A DNA stretch of 64,000 nucleotides from Neobacillus sp. PS3-34. Its GTDB lineage: Bacteria > Bacillota > Bacilli > Bacillales > Cytobacillaceae. Position 1 is the stretch's first letter; each line of letters opens with the position of its first letter. The DNA lies in NCBI RefSeq assembly GCF_030915465.1, contig NZ_CP133267.1, forward strand, positions 682,001-746,000, in the 5' to 3' direction. The position numbers and the translations under genes are program-made. Shown piece after piece: positions 11,901 to 20,429 of the stretch. The notes below the pieces were generated by a model. The model ran no database searches, was not told where the DNA came from, and saw only the letters and a program-made list of their open reading frames with translations.

Positions 11901-12067
11901 AATAACCATATTTTGAAATCATCTGTATTACTTATCATATGAACATTTTTTAACCAATCATATGTAAAATCAAGTAGTGTTTTATCAAAATTAAAAATTG
12001 AATTATCTTCATATCCTATTTTTACAAAGTGATTTTTTATGCTTTCTTTGCTCTTTAAATCAATCAA
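8963..12067 (-). CDS. Eco57I/TaqI-like N6-adenine DNA methyltransferase (RM protein)
   Basis: A 1034-residue protein starting at TTG 12067 behind a canonical GGAGG site. The SAM-binding motif DPAVGSGAF is near residue 447. The catalytic motif NPPYGAEF is near residue 649, and the roughly 200-residue gap between them fits Eco57I-type enzymes. The C-terminal 350 residues look like a TaqI-type target-recognition domain (HGKTWISYGDW ... PRVLVREIV ... YYNTPSIINII). The N-terminal 400 residues contain YFVQQKGWL and GRIFENMI, typical of type IIG/ISP-like proteins. I do not see a clear PD-(D/E)XK site in the N-terminus, so cleavage may reside in the helicase-PLD partner or the divergent 12257-12988 product. 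It modifies adenine at an unknown site. Confidence 0.85.
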   Translation of the reverse strand: MIDLKSKESIKNHFVKIGYEDNSIFNFDKTLLDFTYDWLKNVHMISNTDDFKIWLFEITDLKTDLMNTIANRLHRKNPFDYNLLIFTTADYSMTVFLHYHKDNDGKIKIRRLKIEKNRLTATDIRILSEIKLTGKEILDDLDIAKIHKDAFDIERVTDKFFEEFKVQIENFTANIKGLESTKDRKNYGLLVVSRLIFLYFVQQKGWLNGVKNYLYDRFQYSLINEKNFFNDILKPLFFECLNTPFESSLLTENNRSKKARSLYENYEPVLEDIEAIKNFQGIPYLNGGLFEPNPKFELNTKIQIDNDLFKDLFENLLNKYNFTVREDLGYDTDIAVDPELLGRIFENMIIEEERSSTGSFYTPRNIINEMCKTSLRKHLEAKFEEELNLKVLYLINNLEDENLYSKQKKVIVDQSNQSTETRDCSIYKLSKNEASKVLQELKMVKICDPAVGSGAFILGMLHILVEIIRKINFHSFNMRINIFDTKREIIQENLYGVDREEGAIDIARLRLWLSLAVEYTANSVEEIRPLPNLSYKIMQGNSLFSSYDGIDFDNEFEKLGFGQVSLFEEKSELHSKIDELIIKRNEFFNATINKKELEKDIVKLERLLLRSFISSEKVIPERLNNREFFSWKINFPEVFERYGFDIVIGNPPYGAEFNEYEKNYLKTKFPNVADYESSQYFYLRGLEILNKNGLISYITTNTFLFNVNADKFRKEIISSSTLDGIYDLTEVSVFKNAQVRTVIKYGLKAIKKSYEIEYFDFNPDYENFHFKNRKPVKDLLKNDKKWLFMMRFSARQEALIENIASKGNPLQKDFYVSQGLIPYDKYRGHSEEIIKNRIWHSDHKKDETFKPELKGGDVKEYVVVWHGKTWISYGDWLGAPREQKYFIGPRVLVREIVNKHTGRLNAGFTDTEYYNTPSIINIISKEDGEIPLFYLLGLLNSRLFALYNIGTSPKAKKGLFPKILVNDVRELPIKKGNKKQLDQMIAAVKTIMDMISEKRSKQNIDNIQSQIDNLTFEIYGINEEDQKTLWSIIS

Positions 12068-12256
12068 GCTTGTCCCTCCAAATAATAATTATATTAATAA
12101 ATATAACATATCTATTATTTACTTAAACAAGCCCTAATAAAACATTCACTAAGAACTCTTATTTTTTAAATAGAGAAATGAAATTGAGAAGAGCATGAAT
12201 ATGGAAATTATGTGGGAACCTTTTACTATTGATGACTTGACCGAAGCATAGAAAAA

Positions 12257-12988
12257 ATGCCATTTTACGAAGGTGAATTGGTATGGTTAGGGTTAATGGG
12301 GCAAAGCGAAATTAGTCTTCGGGATAAGTTGGGAATTTTTTTAATTAATAACTTTACAAAAAGGAATATTGATCATTTATTTGTGCCAAATGAAATCCCA
12401 ATAAAAATAAAAAAACAAAATAGTGAAGAATCTAATTATACTTTAGAAAATGTAAATGAAGAGGAGGAAAATGTTTCATCTACAAAAAAGGTTTTAATCG
12501 ACCTTGCAGTTATACAAAAGAGCAATTTTTTTACAGATGACACTCTTTTACCAAACTTCAGAGCAATTATTGAAGCGAAAAGTCTCTACACATCTGGGGT
12601 CTTATATAAAAAAGAGATTAATCGTACTGAAAATTTAGTTAGGAATGATTGGTTAAAAAATATTGATTTAGTACAGCATATAGAAAATAAAACCACTAAT
12701 AAAATTCCCCAATTCTGTGTTTTATTTATATTTGATTATTCAATAGATGGCTATGATTCTACTAACGTAAACGAAATGTGGACATACAGCACGGTCATTA
12801 GGCATTTACATGATGTTACTGGAGGTTTATTTGAAAAACTAAAGGAGTTGAATAAATTTAGAGGTGTAACAGATGATGGTAAGGATAAAATGCTTGTGTC
12901 TCTTGAAAAAAAACTAAAAGATACATTTAACGGTCAAAAAGTTAGGTGTGGGCATTTAGGGGATGGAATTGAACAATCATACAAATAG
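12257..12988 (+). CDS. Uncharacterised protein with PD-(D/E)XK-like signature
   Basis: This 243-residue protein is transcribed divergently from the methylase-helicase operon. D82 (VLIDLAVIQ) followed 24 residues later by E106-A-K108 (AIIEAKSLY), both ending predicted strands, resembles the PD-(D/E)XK nuclease core. I do not recognise a named family. The ribosome site before ATG 12257 is poor. An 18-codon frame with a better start (12195-12251) ends six bases upstream in another frame, so the true N-terminus may be longer and interrupted by an indel in the A-run at about 12252. Its position suggests it is the nuclease or a regulator of the system. That is inference. Confidence 0.55.
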   Translation: MPFYEGELVWLGLMGQSEISLRDKLGIFLINNFTKRNIDHLFVPNEIPIKIKKQNSEESNYTLENVNEEEENVSSTKKVLIDLAVIQKSNFFTDDTLLPNFRAIIEAKSLYTSGVLYKKEINRTENLVRNDWLKNIDLVQHIENKTTNKIPQFCVLFIFDYSIDGYDSTNVNEMWTYSTVIRHLHDVTGGLFEKLKELNKFRGVTDDGKDKMLVSLEKKLKDTFNGQKVRCGHLGDGIEQSYK

Positions 12989-13519
12989 TTCAAAGTCAAA
13001 GGGTACTTCGCTATTATACAAAGAATAACTATTTGATATACCACAGATAGTCACATTTATCTGCTAATCAAATGTATTATACAGTTTAGGACAAACTAGT
13101 CTTTTCTCACATTCATCTGAATAAATTGAAGCAAGGGTGAGTTAATGACTGTTTTTATTAAAAAGTTGAACGTGAAAAATATAGTAGTGAAGATAAATAA
13201 AAGTATGATAACCAAAGAAAACAACCACATTAGGACAATGGAGGAGCATTAAGGAAATTGTAGTTCTAGATTTACAGTGAAGAGGTTCATACATTTTCGT
13301 AAACCAATCTGAAATTATAAAAAAATCTTAATGTAATAAAGAATTTGTTTTATATAATATATTTCAACTTGGAACTTCTGCAAATTTAGGTGAACGTTGT
13401 TACATTCTTTTTTTCATCTTTTTAATTGGTTGTAAAAATTTTTCATGTCAATAAGAGGATAGGGAGAAGAGATATAGTTATCTACTTAAAAAATCTTTAT
13501 TTTTACTTTTAAGGCTTTT

Positions 13520-13612
13520 TAGGTGCAAATTTAGTGCCCTGCTTGGTGCCCAAATTTTTAAAATTACAAATCACAAGAAACCACTAATAAGCAAGAAACC
13601 TTGATTTATCAA
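13520..13612 (+). repeat. Element-end repeat, copy 1 (possible integrase 3' tail)
   Basis: On the plus strand this sequence closely matches the minus strand of 20445-20535, including CTTGGTGCCCAAATTTTTAA followed by ACAAATCACAAGAAA. In both copies the frame reading LVPCLVPKF stays open to the same stop. Such short tails just before a tRNA fragment are what remains when a tRNA-targeting tyrosine integrase is lost, but no catalytic residues survive, so the integrase origin is inference. Confidence 0.5.
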
Positions 13613-13657
13613 TATTTTAAGGTACTCAGGGATACTAGAAAAACAGGTGTAAGCAAA

Positions 13658-13723
13658 CTTCAAAACCGCTTGTGACATGCGTGCCAGGTTAGCTGAGTTC
13701 TTGATTCACAGGCGGTCCCACCA
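13658..13723 (+). pseudogene. Degenerate 3' half of tRNA-Sec (old attachment site)
   Basis: Starting at CTTCAAAACCGC, this stretch follows the 3' half of the intact tRNA-Sec at 29214-29310 (anticodon loop, long variable arm with GCGTGCCAGGT, acceptor end GGTCCCACCA) with many substitutions. It is on the plus strand, inverted relative to the intact gene, and sits about 45 bases past the end repeat, exactly as in the 20.4-kb copy. Confidence 0.6.
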
Positions 13724-14084
13724 TTATTTTGTCAGTGTATTGTGAGCTAATTTGACCGATTATCTGTGTACTAGTATATTTAATCCACTAATTTCTGTTA
13801 AAGATAGGTGGTTTTTTTATGCATTCAGTTATTCGTAAAACTATTCCTATATGTGAAAGACGATGTCAAAGTTTAATTTGTGTTAGGCCCGTTTAACAGA
13901 AGTTAACTCTCTTTGAAAAATTTGCGAACTATAAACAAACGGGAGGTTTAGCAAACAAACACTTCAACATTACTATGAACATTTCTTTACCTTACTGAAT
14001 ATTTAGCTATTTATGATATTATCCTTGAGTTTTTTAGGGAATGTATTGGATTCCTATTTCTAGTACCTTCATGTTCCCAGAAGT

Positions 14085-14185
14085 ACTAGAAATCAAGTTT
14101 TCTTGCTATCTAAAGTTTTCCTGTGATTTCTAATTTTTAAAATTTAGGTACCAAGCCTGGCACCAAAACACGAAATAATCCTTGT
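14085..14185 (-). repeat. Element-end repeat, copy 3 (partial)
   Basis: On the minus strand it repeats the motif seen at 13.5 and 20.4 kb (GGTGCCAGGCTTGGTACC, TAGAAATCACAGGAAA, AGCAAGAAAACTTGATTT) and then diverges before any tRNA piece. An inverted repeat containing TTCTAGTAC lies next to it at about 14058-14092. It probably marks the end of another lost element. Confidence 0.45.
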
Positions 14186-14298
14186 TTCACAATGGTGAAT
14201 AAAACACTGGTTGGTTTTAAAGAAAGCAAGAAAAGGAGATTCGCCACCAAAGCGGCCAATCCCATTATTCATCACTTAATTTTTGCTATATTTCTTCA

Positions 14299-15993
14299 TT
14301 AAAGAGCCTTATCATCAACTGTATTCAAATAAACTTCAATGTCATCAATCACAGATTTCACACAACCTTCTTCAAATGGAGAAATTAAGTTCGCTTCTTT
14401 GACAAGCGCTGTAAATGATTGGCTTCCACCTTGCTTACATAGGTGTAGGTAATCTTTCCAAGCATCCTCTTTATTTTCTTGCGTACGTTTCCAGAATTGC
14501 AGCGCACAAATTTGAGCTAGTGTGTAATCAATATAGTAAAAAGGAACCTTGTAAATATGTCCCTGCTGCTGCCAAAAACCACCATTTTCCAAGAATTCAT
14601 TTCCTTCATAATCGCGATGTGGCAAGTACTTCTTCTCAATTTCTCTCCAAGCAGTCTTGCGCTCAGCTGGAGTTGCTTCCGGGTTGGCATACACAAAATG
14701 CTGGAATTCGTCGACTGCTACACCGTAAGGAATAAATAGGACCGCTTCACTTAAATGAGAGAACTTGTACTTATCCGTATCTTCCTCGAAAAAAAGATCC
14801 ATCCATGGCCAAGCAAAGAACTCCATACTCATGGAGTGGATTTCACACGCTTCTAGTGTAGGGAACCCGTACTCCGGCACTTCAAACCCACGACTTTCAT
14901 ATACTTGAAACGCATGTCCTACTTCATGCTTTAATACACGAACATCACCTTTTGTTCCATTAAAGTTTGCAAAAATGTATGGTGACTTATGTTTGCTAAT
15001 ATAAGTGCAGTAACCACCGCCAGCCTTACCTGCTTTGCTTAATAGGTCCATTAGGTTGTTTTCTACCATAAAAGTGTAAAACTCATTCGTTTCAGGAGCC
15101 ATTTCCTCGTACATTTTCTTCGCTTGATCTACAATCCACTCCGCATCTCCTTTAGGATCAGGATTTCCTGTCTTAAAGCTGAAGCTGTCATCGTAATATT
15201 TCAATGCATCGACACCAATCCGTTCCTGCTGTCTTTGTTTTAGTTTTGTAGCTAAAGGAACGATGTACTCTTTCACTTGGTCACGGAACTTTGCTACCAT
15301 TTCAGCATCATAATCAGTACGAGAAAGCCGGGCATAAGCTAACTCTGTAAAAGAAGAGAATCCTAGCTTCTTAGCAATACTAGTACGTACTTTTACGAGC
15401 TTGTCGTATAACTCATCTAATTGATCGGCATGCTCAACGAAAAAGTTGTACTTCGCTTCATTTGATTCCTTCCTAATGGTACGGTCAGGAGATTGGTGGT
15501 AAGGAACTAACTGAGCGAGATTTTTTATTTCCCCATCAAATGGAATTTTAGCTGAAGCAAGTAAATCCACATACTCACTTACTAGTTTGTTTTCTTCCTG
15601 CATGTCTTTCAACACTTCAGGTGAAAATGTTTTTAATTGACTGTCAGCTAATAAGAATAATTGTTTACCCCACTTTTCTTCTAACTGAAAGCGGAATTTA
15701 GAACCTGTAAGAGCCTCGTAATATTTTGTGATCAGCCCCTTATAAGCAGGTCCTACTTCATTGAAAAAATCCTTTTCCCTCTTATAGAATTCATCCCTTG
15801 TATCAATCGTCTGACGAATATGAACAATCTGTCTCACGCTGTCAAACTCAGAACGTAACCCATTGATCTCTCTCATTACCCGGTCCTGAACCTCAAAGGA
15901 CTCAGCAGATTGGAACCTCTCTAGTAATTGATTAAAGTTCCTCTCCACCTCTTCTATATTCGGTCTTGTATATGGAAAATCGTTAAACTGCAT
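14299..15993 (-). CDS. M3 family oligoendopeptidase (PepF-like)
   Basis: A 564-residue zinc metallopeptidase with the HEVGH active-site motif near residue 354 and the downstream glutamate in EACEIHSMSMEFFAW about 30 residues later, both diagnostic of family M3. Length matches the oligoendopeptidase F group, which cleaves short peptides in the cytoplasm. There is no signal peptide. It starts at ATG 15993 behind AGGAGG, stands alone, and has a 250-base gap before the next gene cluster. Confidence 0.9.
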   Translation of the reverse strand: MQFNDFPYTRPNIEEVERNFNQLLERFQSAESFEVQDRVMREINGLRSEFDSVRQIVHIRQTIDTRDEFYKREKDFFNEVGPAYKGLITKYYEALTGSKFRFQLEEKWGKQLFLLADSQLKTFSPEVLKDMQEENKLVSEYVDLLASAKIPFDGEIKNLAQLVPYHQSPDRTIRKESNEAKYNFFVEHADQLDELYDKLVKVRTSIAKKLGFSSFTELAYARLSRTDYDAEMVAKFRDQVKEYIVPLATKLKQRQQERIGVDALKYYDDSFSFKTGNPDPKGDAEWIVDQAKKMYEEMAPETNEFYTFMVENNLMDLLSKAGKAGGGYCTYISKHKSPYIFANFNGTKGDVRVLKHEVGHAFQVYESRGFEVPEYGFPTLEACEIHSMSMEFFAWPWMDLFFEEDTDKYKFSHLSEAVLFIPYGVAVDEFQHFVYANPEATPAERKTAWREIEKKYLPHRDYEGNEFLENGGFWQQQGHIYKVPFYYIDYTLAQICALQFWKRTQENKEDAWKDYLHLCKQGGSQSFTALVKEANLISPFEEGCVKSVIDDIEVYLNTVDDKAL

Positions 15994-16253
15994 GAAAGAA
16001 TCCTCCTATGTAATAAAAAAATTTCGTGCAATTTACCTAAATTCGACACAGTGAAACATTTTCCTCTTCATTTCAAAAAAAAATTTCGTTTTTCGAAATA
16101 TAGATCATACTGTTGTTCTTACATACTCCTTGACATAAATGCAATATACAACTGCATACAAAAAAACCGCACAGCTTGATACCTGTGCGGCAGAATATTG
16201 ATTAAACACCATCAAGAACTTTCCTTACAACCATACTGATGTTTTTTTGATAT

Positions 16254-16994
16254 TTATGAATGTAATTTCCCTAAATAATACGGCATTTGGCGCCGCCACC
16301 AAATCCAATCATGCGAAACATCTTCACCCCACTCATCAAACGATGCTGGGATTTGTTTTTCTTCAAAGGCTTCTTTTAATGTAAAGTATGAAGGCAGCCC
16401 ATCCTGTTCCCAATCACCCCGCCCGGTACAAATTATGATCGTTGCCGAACGGTATCGGTCAATAAACCAGCCGTCATTCTGGTTCCATATGTAATCACTC
16501 GGTGAATTTTCGTAAACAAGCGGATCATTTCCATAATCCCCAAAAAAGTAACGTGCATCGTAAATACCGCTAAGTGCAACGGTTGTTTGGAAGACATCCG
16601 GATGTCTCAGGAAAAAGTTCAGCGCATGATATGCCCCCATACTGCACCCTGTGGTCATCATCGGGTCGAACCAACTAGTTTTATGTTTAATAAATGGAAT
16701 GGCTTCTGAAATCACATAACGGTCATATGCTTCATGTGCCAATGCACGGTCATGCGCTGGTTTGGAGCCGTGCAGCCAGCTTTCGCTGTCGATACTGGCC
16801 AATGTAAAAAACTGCACTTTTCCGGATTCAATAAAGTCATGGCACACATCAATCATGCCAAAATCATGGTATTCTGTATGCGTCCCTCCAGATGAAGGAA
16901 AAACGAGGATAGGCATGCCGCTGTGCCCATATCTGTTCAACGGCATTTCACGTCCTAATTCGCCGCTCCAGTGGCTTAAATGTTCTATATTCAT
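16254..16994 (-). CDS. Alpha/beta-hydrolase esterase
   Basis: A 246-residue protein of the putative esterase (esterase D-like) family. The nucleophile elbow is TGCSMGAYH (GxSxG), and PILVFPSSGG near residue 30 fits the oxyanion-hole strand. The C-terminal VSHDWIWWRR probably supplies the catalytic His. Its ATG overlaps the stop of the upstream ATP-grasp gene by four bases, so the two are translationally coupled. The substrate is unknown. With a second esterase two genes upstream, the cluster probably builds and trims an amide or ester product. Confidence 0.8.
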   Translation of the reverse strand: MNIEHLSHWSGELGREMPLNRYGHSGMPILVFPSSGGTHTEYHDFGMIDVCHDFIESGKVQFFTLASIDSESWLHGSKPAHDRALAHEAYDRYVISEAIPFIKHKTSWFDPMMTTGCSMGAYHALNFFLRHPDVFQTTVALSGIYDARYFFGDYGNDPLVYENSPSDYIWNQNDGWFIDRYRSATIIICTGRGDWEQDGLPSYFTLKEAFEEKQIPASFDEWGEDVSHDWIWWRRQMPYYLGKLHS

Positions 16995-18181
16995 AGAAAA
17001 ATCTCCTGTCCATCATTTTTGCGTTCATGTACAAAACGGATAATGTCATCGACTTCTTCCTGCGAATCTGCAACAATCGCATAAAATTGATTTCCCTGGA
17101 GTGTTGCAAACGCCTCAGGAATGCGTTGTGCAAACTTCACTCGACCGCCAAATCGGTCATAAATATCATTCATGCCATGCTTATACTCATACGCATCCCG
17201 CTGTGTGATACCGACACAGAACTGGTTTTCAGCAGCGGATTCCTTAAATTCTCCTCCTGTCACGAGAGAAGCATACTGAGCAAATAAATCAATGGAGTAC
17301 GCGAAATTGTACATATCCACCGTGTAGCCGCCAGCCAAGCGGTTATTGTATTCAAGTGCCACATAATCACCATTTTCCAATTTAAAAAACTCAATATGGA
17401 AAAAGCGTTCTTTCATGCCAAACTCATTCACAATCGCCTTTCCATACCTTTCGAGCTTAGGATCCATTTCTTTTTGAATCACATACGCCAGATCCAACTG
17501 ACCATTAACGAGTTCCAGAGTTGGAACGTTATAGGTAAAGCTTGTTTGGAAAACAATTTTCCCTTTCTGGTCCACTAAACCATCAAATGTACAAAGCACG
17601 CCTCCTTCGACAAATGGTTCCAGGAAGTACACTTGTGCTTCTCCCCATTCTTTCTCAAAACGACGTACAGCCTCATCTGAATCTAATTTAAAGGTTGCAG
17701 CGGATCCCACTCCATTATCCGGTTTCGCGATAACCGGCAGTCCTAATTCATCAATCGCTTTTAATAACTCCTCTTTCGTTTTAGCGGTTCTTCCTTCTAC
17801 AACTGGCACCCCTGCTTGTTTAAAAAGCTTCTTCATTTCAGATTTATACTTCACTTTTTTCAAGTCATCCGTTTTATTGCCGTACACGTTAAATTGCTCA
17901 CGCAGCTGCGCATCAAGTTCCAGCCAGTGCTCGTTATTGGATTCAATGCGGTCAATGGGGCCATGTTTATAAAATAAAAAGGCAACCGCCCGTTTTACTT
18001 CATCTACATCTTCTAGATTATTCACACGAAAATATTCAGTTAAAGAGTTTTGTAATTTGGAACTTAATTGGTTATATGGCTCCTCGCCAATTCCCAAAAC
18101 ATTGACCCCCGCTTCTTTTAAACGATGAGCAAATGGCTGAAAATTACTTGGATAAAAGGGTGATATCAAAATATAATTCAT
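16991..18181 (-). CDS. ATP-grasp domain enzyme
   Basis: A 396-residue protein with a typical ATP-grasp layout: an N-terminal Rossmann-like region, PVIAKPDNGVGSAATFK near residue 155 as the ATP-binding strand and loop, and HIEFFKLENGDYVALEYNNRLAGG near 270 carrying metal-binding acidic residues. Relatives ligate a carboxylate to an amine or thiol using ATP (biotin carboxylase or carbamoyl-phosphate synthase L-like fold). It is coupled by a four-base overlap to the downstream esterase and lies about 150 bases after the frameshifted esterase, so all three likely form one operon. The product is unknown. Confidence 0.8.
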   Translation of the reverse strand: MNYILISPFYPSNFQPFAHRLKEAGVNVLGIGEEPYNQLSSKLQNSLTEYFRVNNLEDVDEVKRAVAFLFYKHGPIDRIESNNEHWLELDAQLREQFNVYGNKTDDLKKVKYKSEMKKLFKQAGVPVVEGRTAKTKEELLKAIDELGLPVIAKPDNGVGSAATFKLDSDEAVRRFEKEWGEAQVYFLEPFVEGGVLCTFDGLVDQKGKIVFQTSFTYNVPTLELVNGQLDLAYVIQKEMDPKLERYGKAIVNEFGMKERFFHIEFFKLENGDYVALEYNNRLAGGYTVDMYNFAYSIDLFAQYASLVTGGEFKESAAENQFCVGITQRDAYEYKHGMNDIYDRFGGRVKFAQRIPEAFATLQGNQFYAIVADSQEEVDDIIRFVHERKNDGQEIFL

Positions 18182-18333
18182 AAAAAAGGCTCCTTTTTCA
18201 GAATTAAAGATTCATAGTTTTTCAAAATAATACAATCATTTAAATGTTAAATCAATTCAATATACTAAAGTATTCAAAAAAAGCGGGAGATTCCTCCCAC
18301 TAAATTTAGACAAATTATGCAGTTCACGTTCAT

Positions 18334-19163
18334 TCAAGACCACTTCTCACTTAAGAAACGTAAACATTCCGGCAAGTGTTTGCGCCAGGCTATTTCATTA
18401 TGTTCTTCATCCGCAAAAATATTTAAATGAATGTTATCAATTGGAACAGAGCCTTTTAGCAGTTGTTTGTAATACATAAGCGAGCCATCGATATAGGCCT
18501 GCTTCATATTGCCATACAACAATTTCCGGTCAGTATCATCGCCTTCCTGAGTCCCAACTTGAATGTAGACCCTCTGCTCAGGATCCAACTCTTTTCTGGC
18601 AATATAACTGTCAAACGCTTTACTTGTAATCCAATTGGCTAAAGAGAAAATACCTAAACCACCAATTTGGTCTTTATATTCAATCCCCATAAAGGCCAAA
18701 TATTTCCACCAAGGGAACTGCCAATCATCGCTGTATGAACCTTATCCGACTTAGTCCGGTATTGCTTATCGATAAACGGCTTCACGGCTGTCATGACGAA
18801 CTCAGCAAACTCCGCTCCTCTTCCGCCTAGTTCTATATCTTCAGGAAGTGGGCTTTCAGTAATTTTCCAAGGTGTATATTCATCAATTCGATCTTGTCCG
18901 CCGTTATCAATCCCAACCACAATCATCCTCGGCAAATCGGGTTTTTGTTTAATGGCCGGAATCACTTTCCACGAATACCCGCTAAAAGATTCACTACTGT
19001 AAAAAACATTTTGTCCATCATGCATATAGACGACTGGATAATGCTCAGACTCATCTTTATCATAGTTTTTCGGTAACAAAACACGCACCCGGCGTTTTTC
19101 ATTTTTATAAGACATATGTAATTGATGTGTTTCCAGTTTTAAATAAAAATAGGATTCGTTCAC
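18334..19163 (-). pseudogene. Esterase D-like hydrolase, one frameshift
   Basis: Two overlapping minus frames give one protein of about 276 residues if one base is added near 18694-18706. The first frame reads MIGSSLGGNI (GxSxG nucleophile elbow) and then runs out of register. The second resumes with AFMGIEYKDQIGGLGIFS, the expected continuation. N-terminal features include VVYMHDGQNVF and ERIDEYTPW-like sequence (here DRIDEYTPW), typical of esterase D/enterobactin esterase relatives. It starts at GTG 19163 after an AGGAAGG site. The missing base falls in a short T-run of the coding strand, so sequencing error is possible. Confidence 0.75.
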
Positions 19164-19371
19164 TATTTAACCTTCCTCACTCCTTTGATATTACATTAAA
19201 TATACTAATCTTTTTTCCTTTAAACCCTCATTTAAATATAATAATTTTTGTTTTTCGTTTCCAATATATCCCACAAAGGCTAATTAGGACTGTTGCAGGT
19301 AGAACCACTGCGTGAGAAGTTGTATAATCTCATGGTGGTATTCAACAAAAAACGTTAGAGGTGAATAGGCA

Positions 19372-20196
19372 TTGGACTTTAATTCAGATTCCGAGCATGC
19401 AAACAAAGTCGATGACGACAAATATAGAGAACAAACACTTACTGAGGAACAGCAGGCAGAATGGGAGACGGATCAAAGGGGACGTGATATACAGGTAACA
19501 AGGGAAAGCAGGCTCAGCCACTCAAGGATGGAGAGGAGAAACAAACTGGCTGGTTCTGAGGACAAAGTGGGAGTTACTCCGCAAAACAGGACAAGCTCCA
19601 AATCCGCCTCAAAATCCAGACCTTCCCTTAAGAGGCCAAAGGTGAAACTGCCTAAAATAAAGGTCAATTTCGCCATAAAAATCGCAGCCGTCCTAGCGGT
19701 TCTGATCAACGTTAGGTACGTTATGGGCTTGATGAAAGAACCCGTCGGTACCTTCACCTTCAATCAGTTGGTGATTAAGCTGGCAATATCCGTTGGTATC
19801 AACTTTGCAGCAGTCTGGATTCTGTTTGCCAAACAGTCCCGGATTAAGTATTTTCTTTCGCAGTTTGCAGTGTTCGCATCATCTCTATATTACTTTTATA
19901 GTCATTATACCAGTCTTACATTATTGGTGAGGAGCAACCTAATCCCTTCGGTGCTTGTAATCCTATCCGTTCTGATGTTGGTCAATTCCAGGTCCAATAA
20001 TTACCTGAAGAGCATCCTGTTGCTAGTCTTTGCCGCAGCCGGAATCTACGTCAGCAGCAATCAATTTGCACTTGAATGGGTACTGACCGGCAGTGCTGGA
20101 CTGGTGATGTTTTTCAGAATTTCCAAACCCAAAAGAAATGACAAATCTGCTAAAAAGGAAAGCAGAGAAAGACGGAACCAGCGGCAGTCAGCATAG
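19372..20196 (+). CDS. Membrane protein of unknown function
   Basis: A 274-residue product starting at TTG 19372 with GAGGTG about nine bases upstream. The first 95 residues are charged and Ser/Arg/Lys-rich, with no predicted structure that I can name. Residues 100-260 contain about five hydrophobic segments (IAAVLAVLINVRYVMGLM, LAISVGINFAAVWILFA, FAVFASSLYYFY, VLVILSVLMLV, LLLVFAAAGIYV), followed by a basic tail. I do not recognise a family. A strong terminator lies 55 bases downstream. Confidence 0.65.
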   Translation: MDFNSDSEHANKVDDDKYREQTLTEEQQAEWETDQRGRDIQVTRESRLSHSRMERRNKLAGSEDKVGVTPQNRTSSKSASKSRPSLKRPKVKLPKIKVNFAIKIAAVLAVLINVRYVMGLMKEPVGTFTFNQLVIKLAISVGINFAAVWILFAKQSRIKYFLSQFAVFASSLYYFYSHYTSLTLLVRSNLIPSVLVILSVLMLVNSRSNNYLKSILLLVFAAAGIYVSSNQFALEWVLTGSAGLVMFFRISKPKRNDKSAKKESRERRNQRQSA

Positions 20197-20249
20197 TGGC
20201 GATAAACACGCGTTGCCAATCAGGAATTTTTAAAAAGAATCTCTTACGA

Positions 20250-20289
20250 AAACAACGGCTGAAGCATTAATGTGCCGTTGTTTTTTTTA
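20250..20289 (+). terminator. Terminator of the 19372-20196 gene
   Basis: AACAACGGC pairs with GCCGTTGTT and is followed by a run of T residues. This is a canonical intrinsic terminator. Confidence 0.85.
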
Positions 20290-20299
20290 TATAAAAAAT

Positions 20300-20319
20300 A
20301 GACCGAGTACACTCGGTCT
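20300..20319 (-). terminator. Terminator next to the tRNA-Sec fragment
   Basis: The perfect hairpin AGACCGAG/CTCGGTCT with a four-base loop precedes a T-rich stretch on the minus strand, just past the 3' end of the tRNA-Sec copy. A weaker version (GACCGATTTTACTCGG) sits at the same place beside the intact tRNA-Sec at 29.16 kb, so this may be the original selC terminator. Confidence 0.6.
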
Positions 20320-20343
20320 TGTAGTCATTTATGCATATGAAAT

Positions 20344-20407
20344 TGGCGGGACTGCCTGGGAATCGAACCCACTAGACCTGGCACGCAGGTCTCAAGCAGT
20401 TTTGAAG
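20344..20407 (-). pseudogene. 3' half of tRNA-Sec, left attachment-site copy
   Basis: Sixty-two of 64 bases match the 3' half of the intact tRNA-Sec, from the CCA end through T-arm and long variable arm to the anticodon loop (CTTCAAA). Beyond the anticodon the sequence is unrelated to the tRNA, so no 5' half is present. It acts as the left repeat of the island. Confidence 0.8.
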
Positions 20408-20429
20408 TTTGCTGGCATCTGTTTTTCTA

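Larger units (their letters stand above)
12989..14298. other. Gene-poor AT-rich region with integration scars
   Basis: These 1.3 kb hold no convincing gene. They contain a copy of the element-end repeat (13520-13612), a degenerate 3' half of tRNA-Sec (13658-13723) and a third, oppositely oriented partial copy of the end repeat (14085-14185). The rest shows nothing I can support. Confidence 0.5.

Noticed and set aside
13145..13252. 35-codon frame starting ATG 13145
   Set aside because: The ribosome site is weak (GGGTGA), the sequence has no motif or charge pattern of note, and it lies in decayed DNA.
14415..14739. Plus-strand frames of 60-106 codons
   Set aside because: They are antisense to the M3 peptidase and have no independent support.
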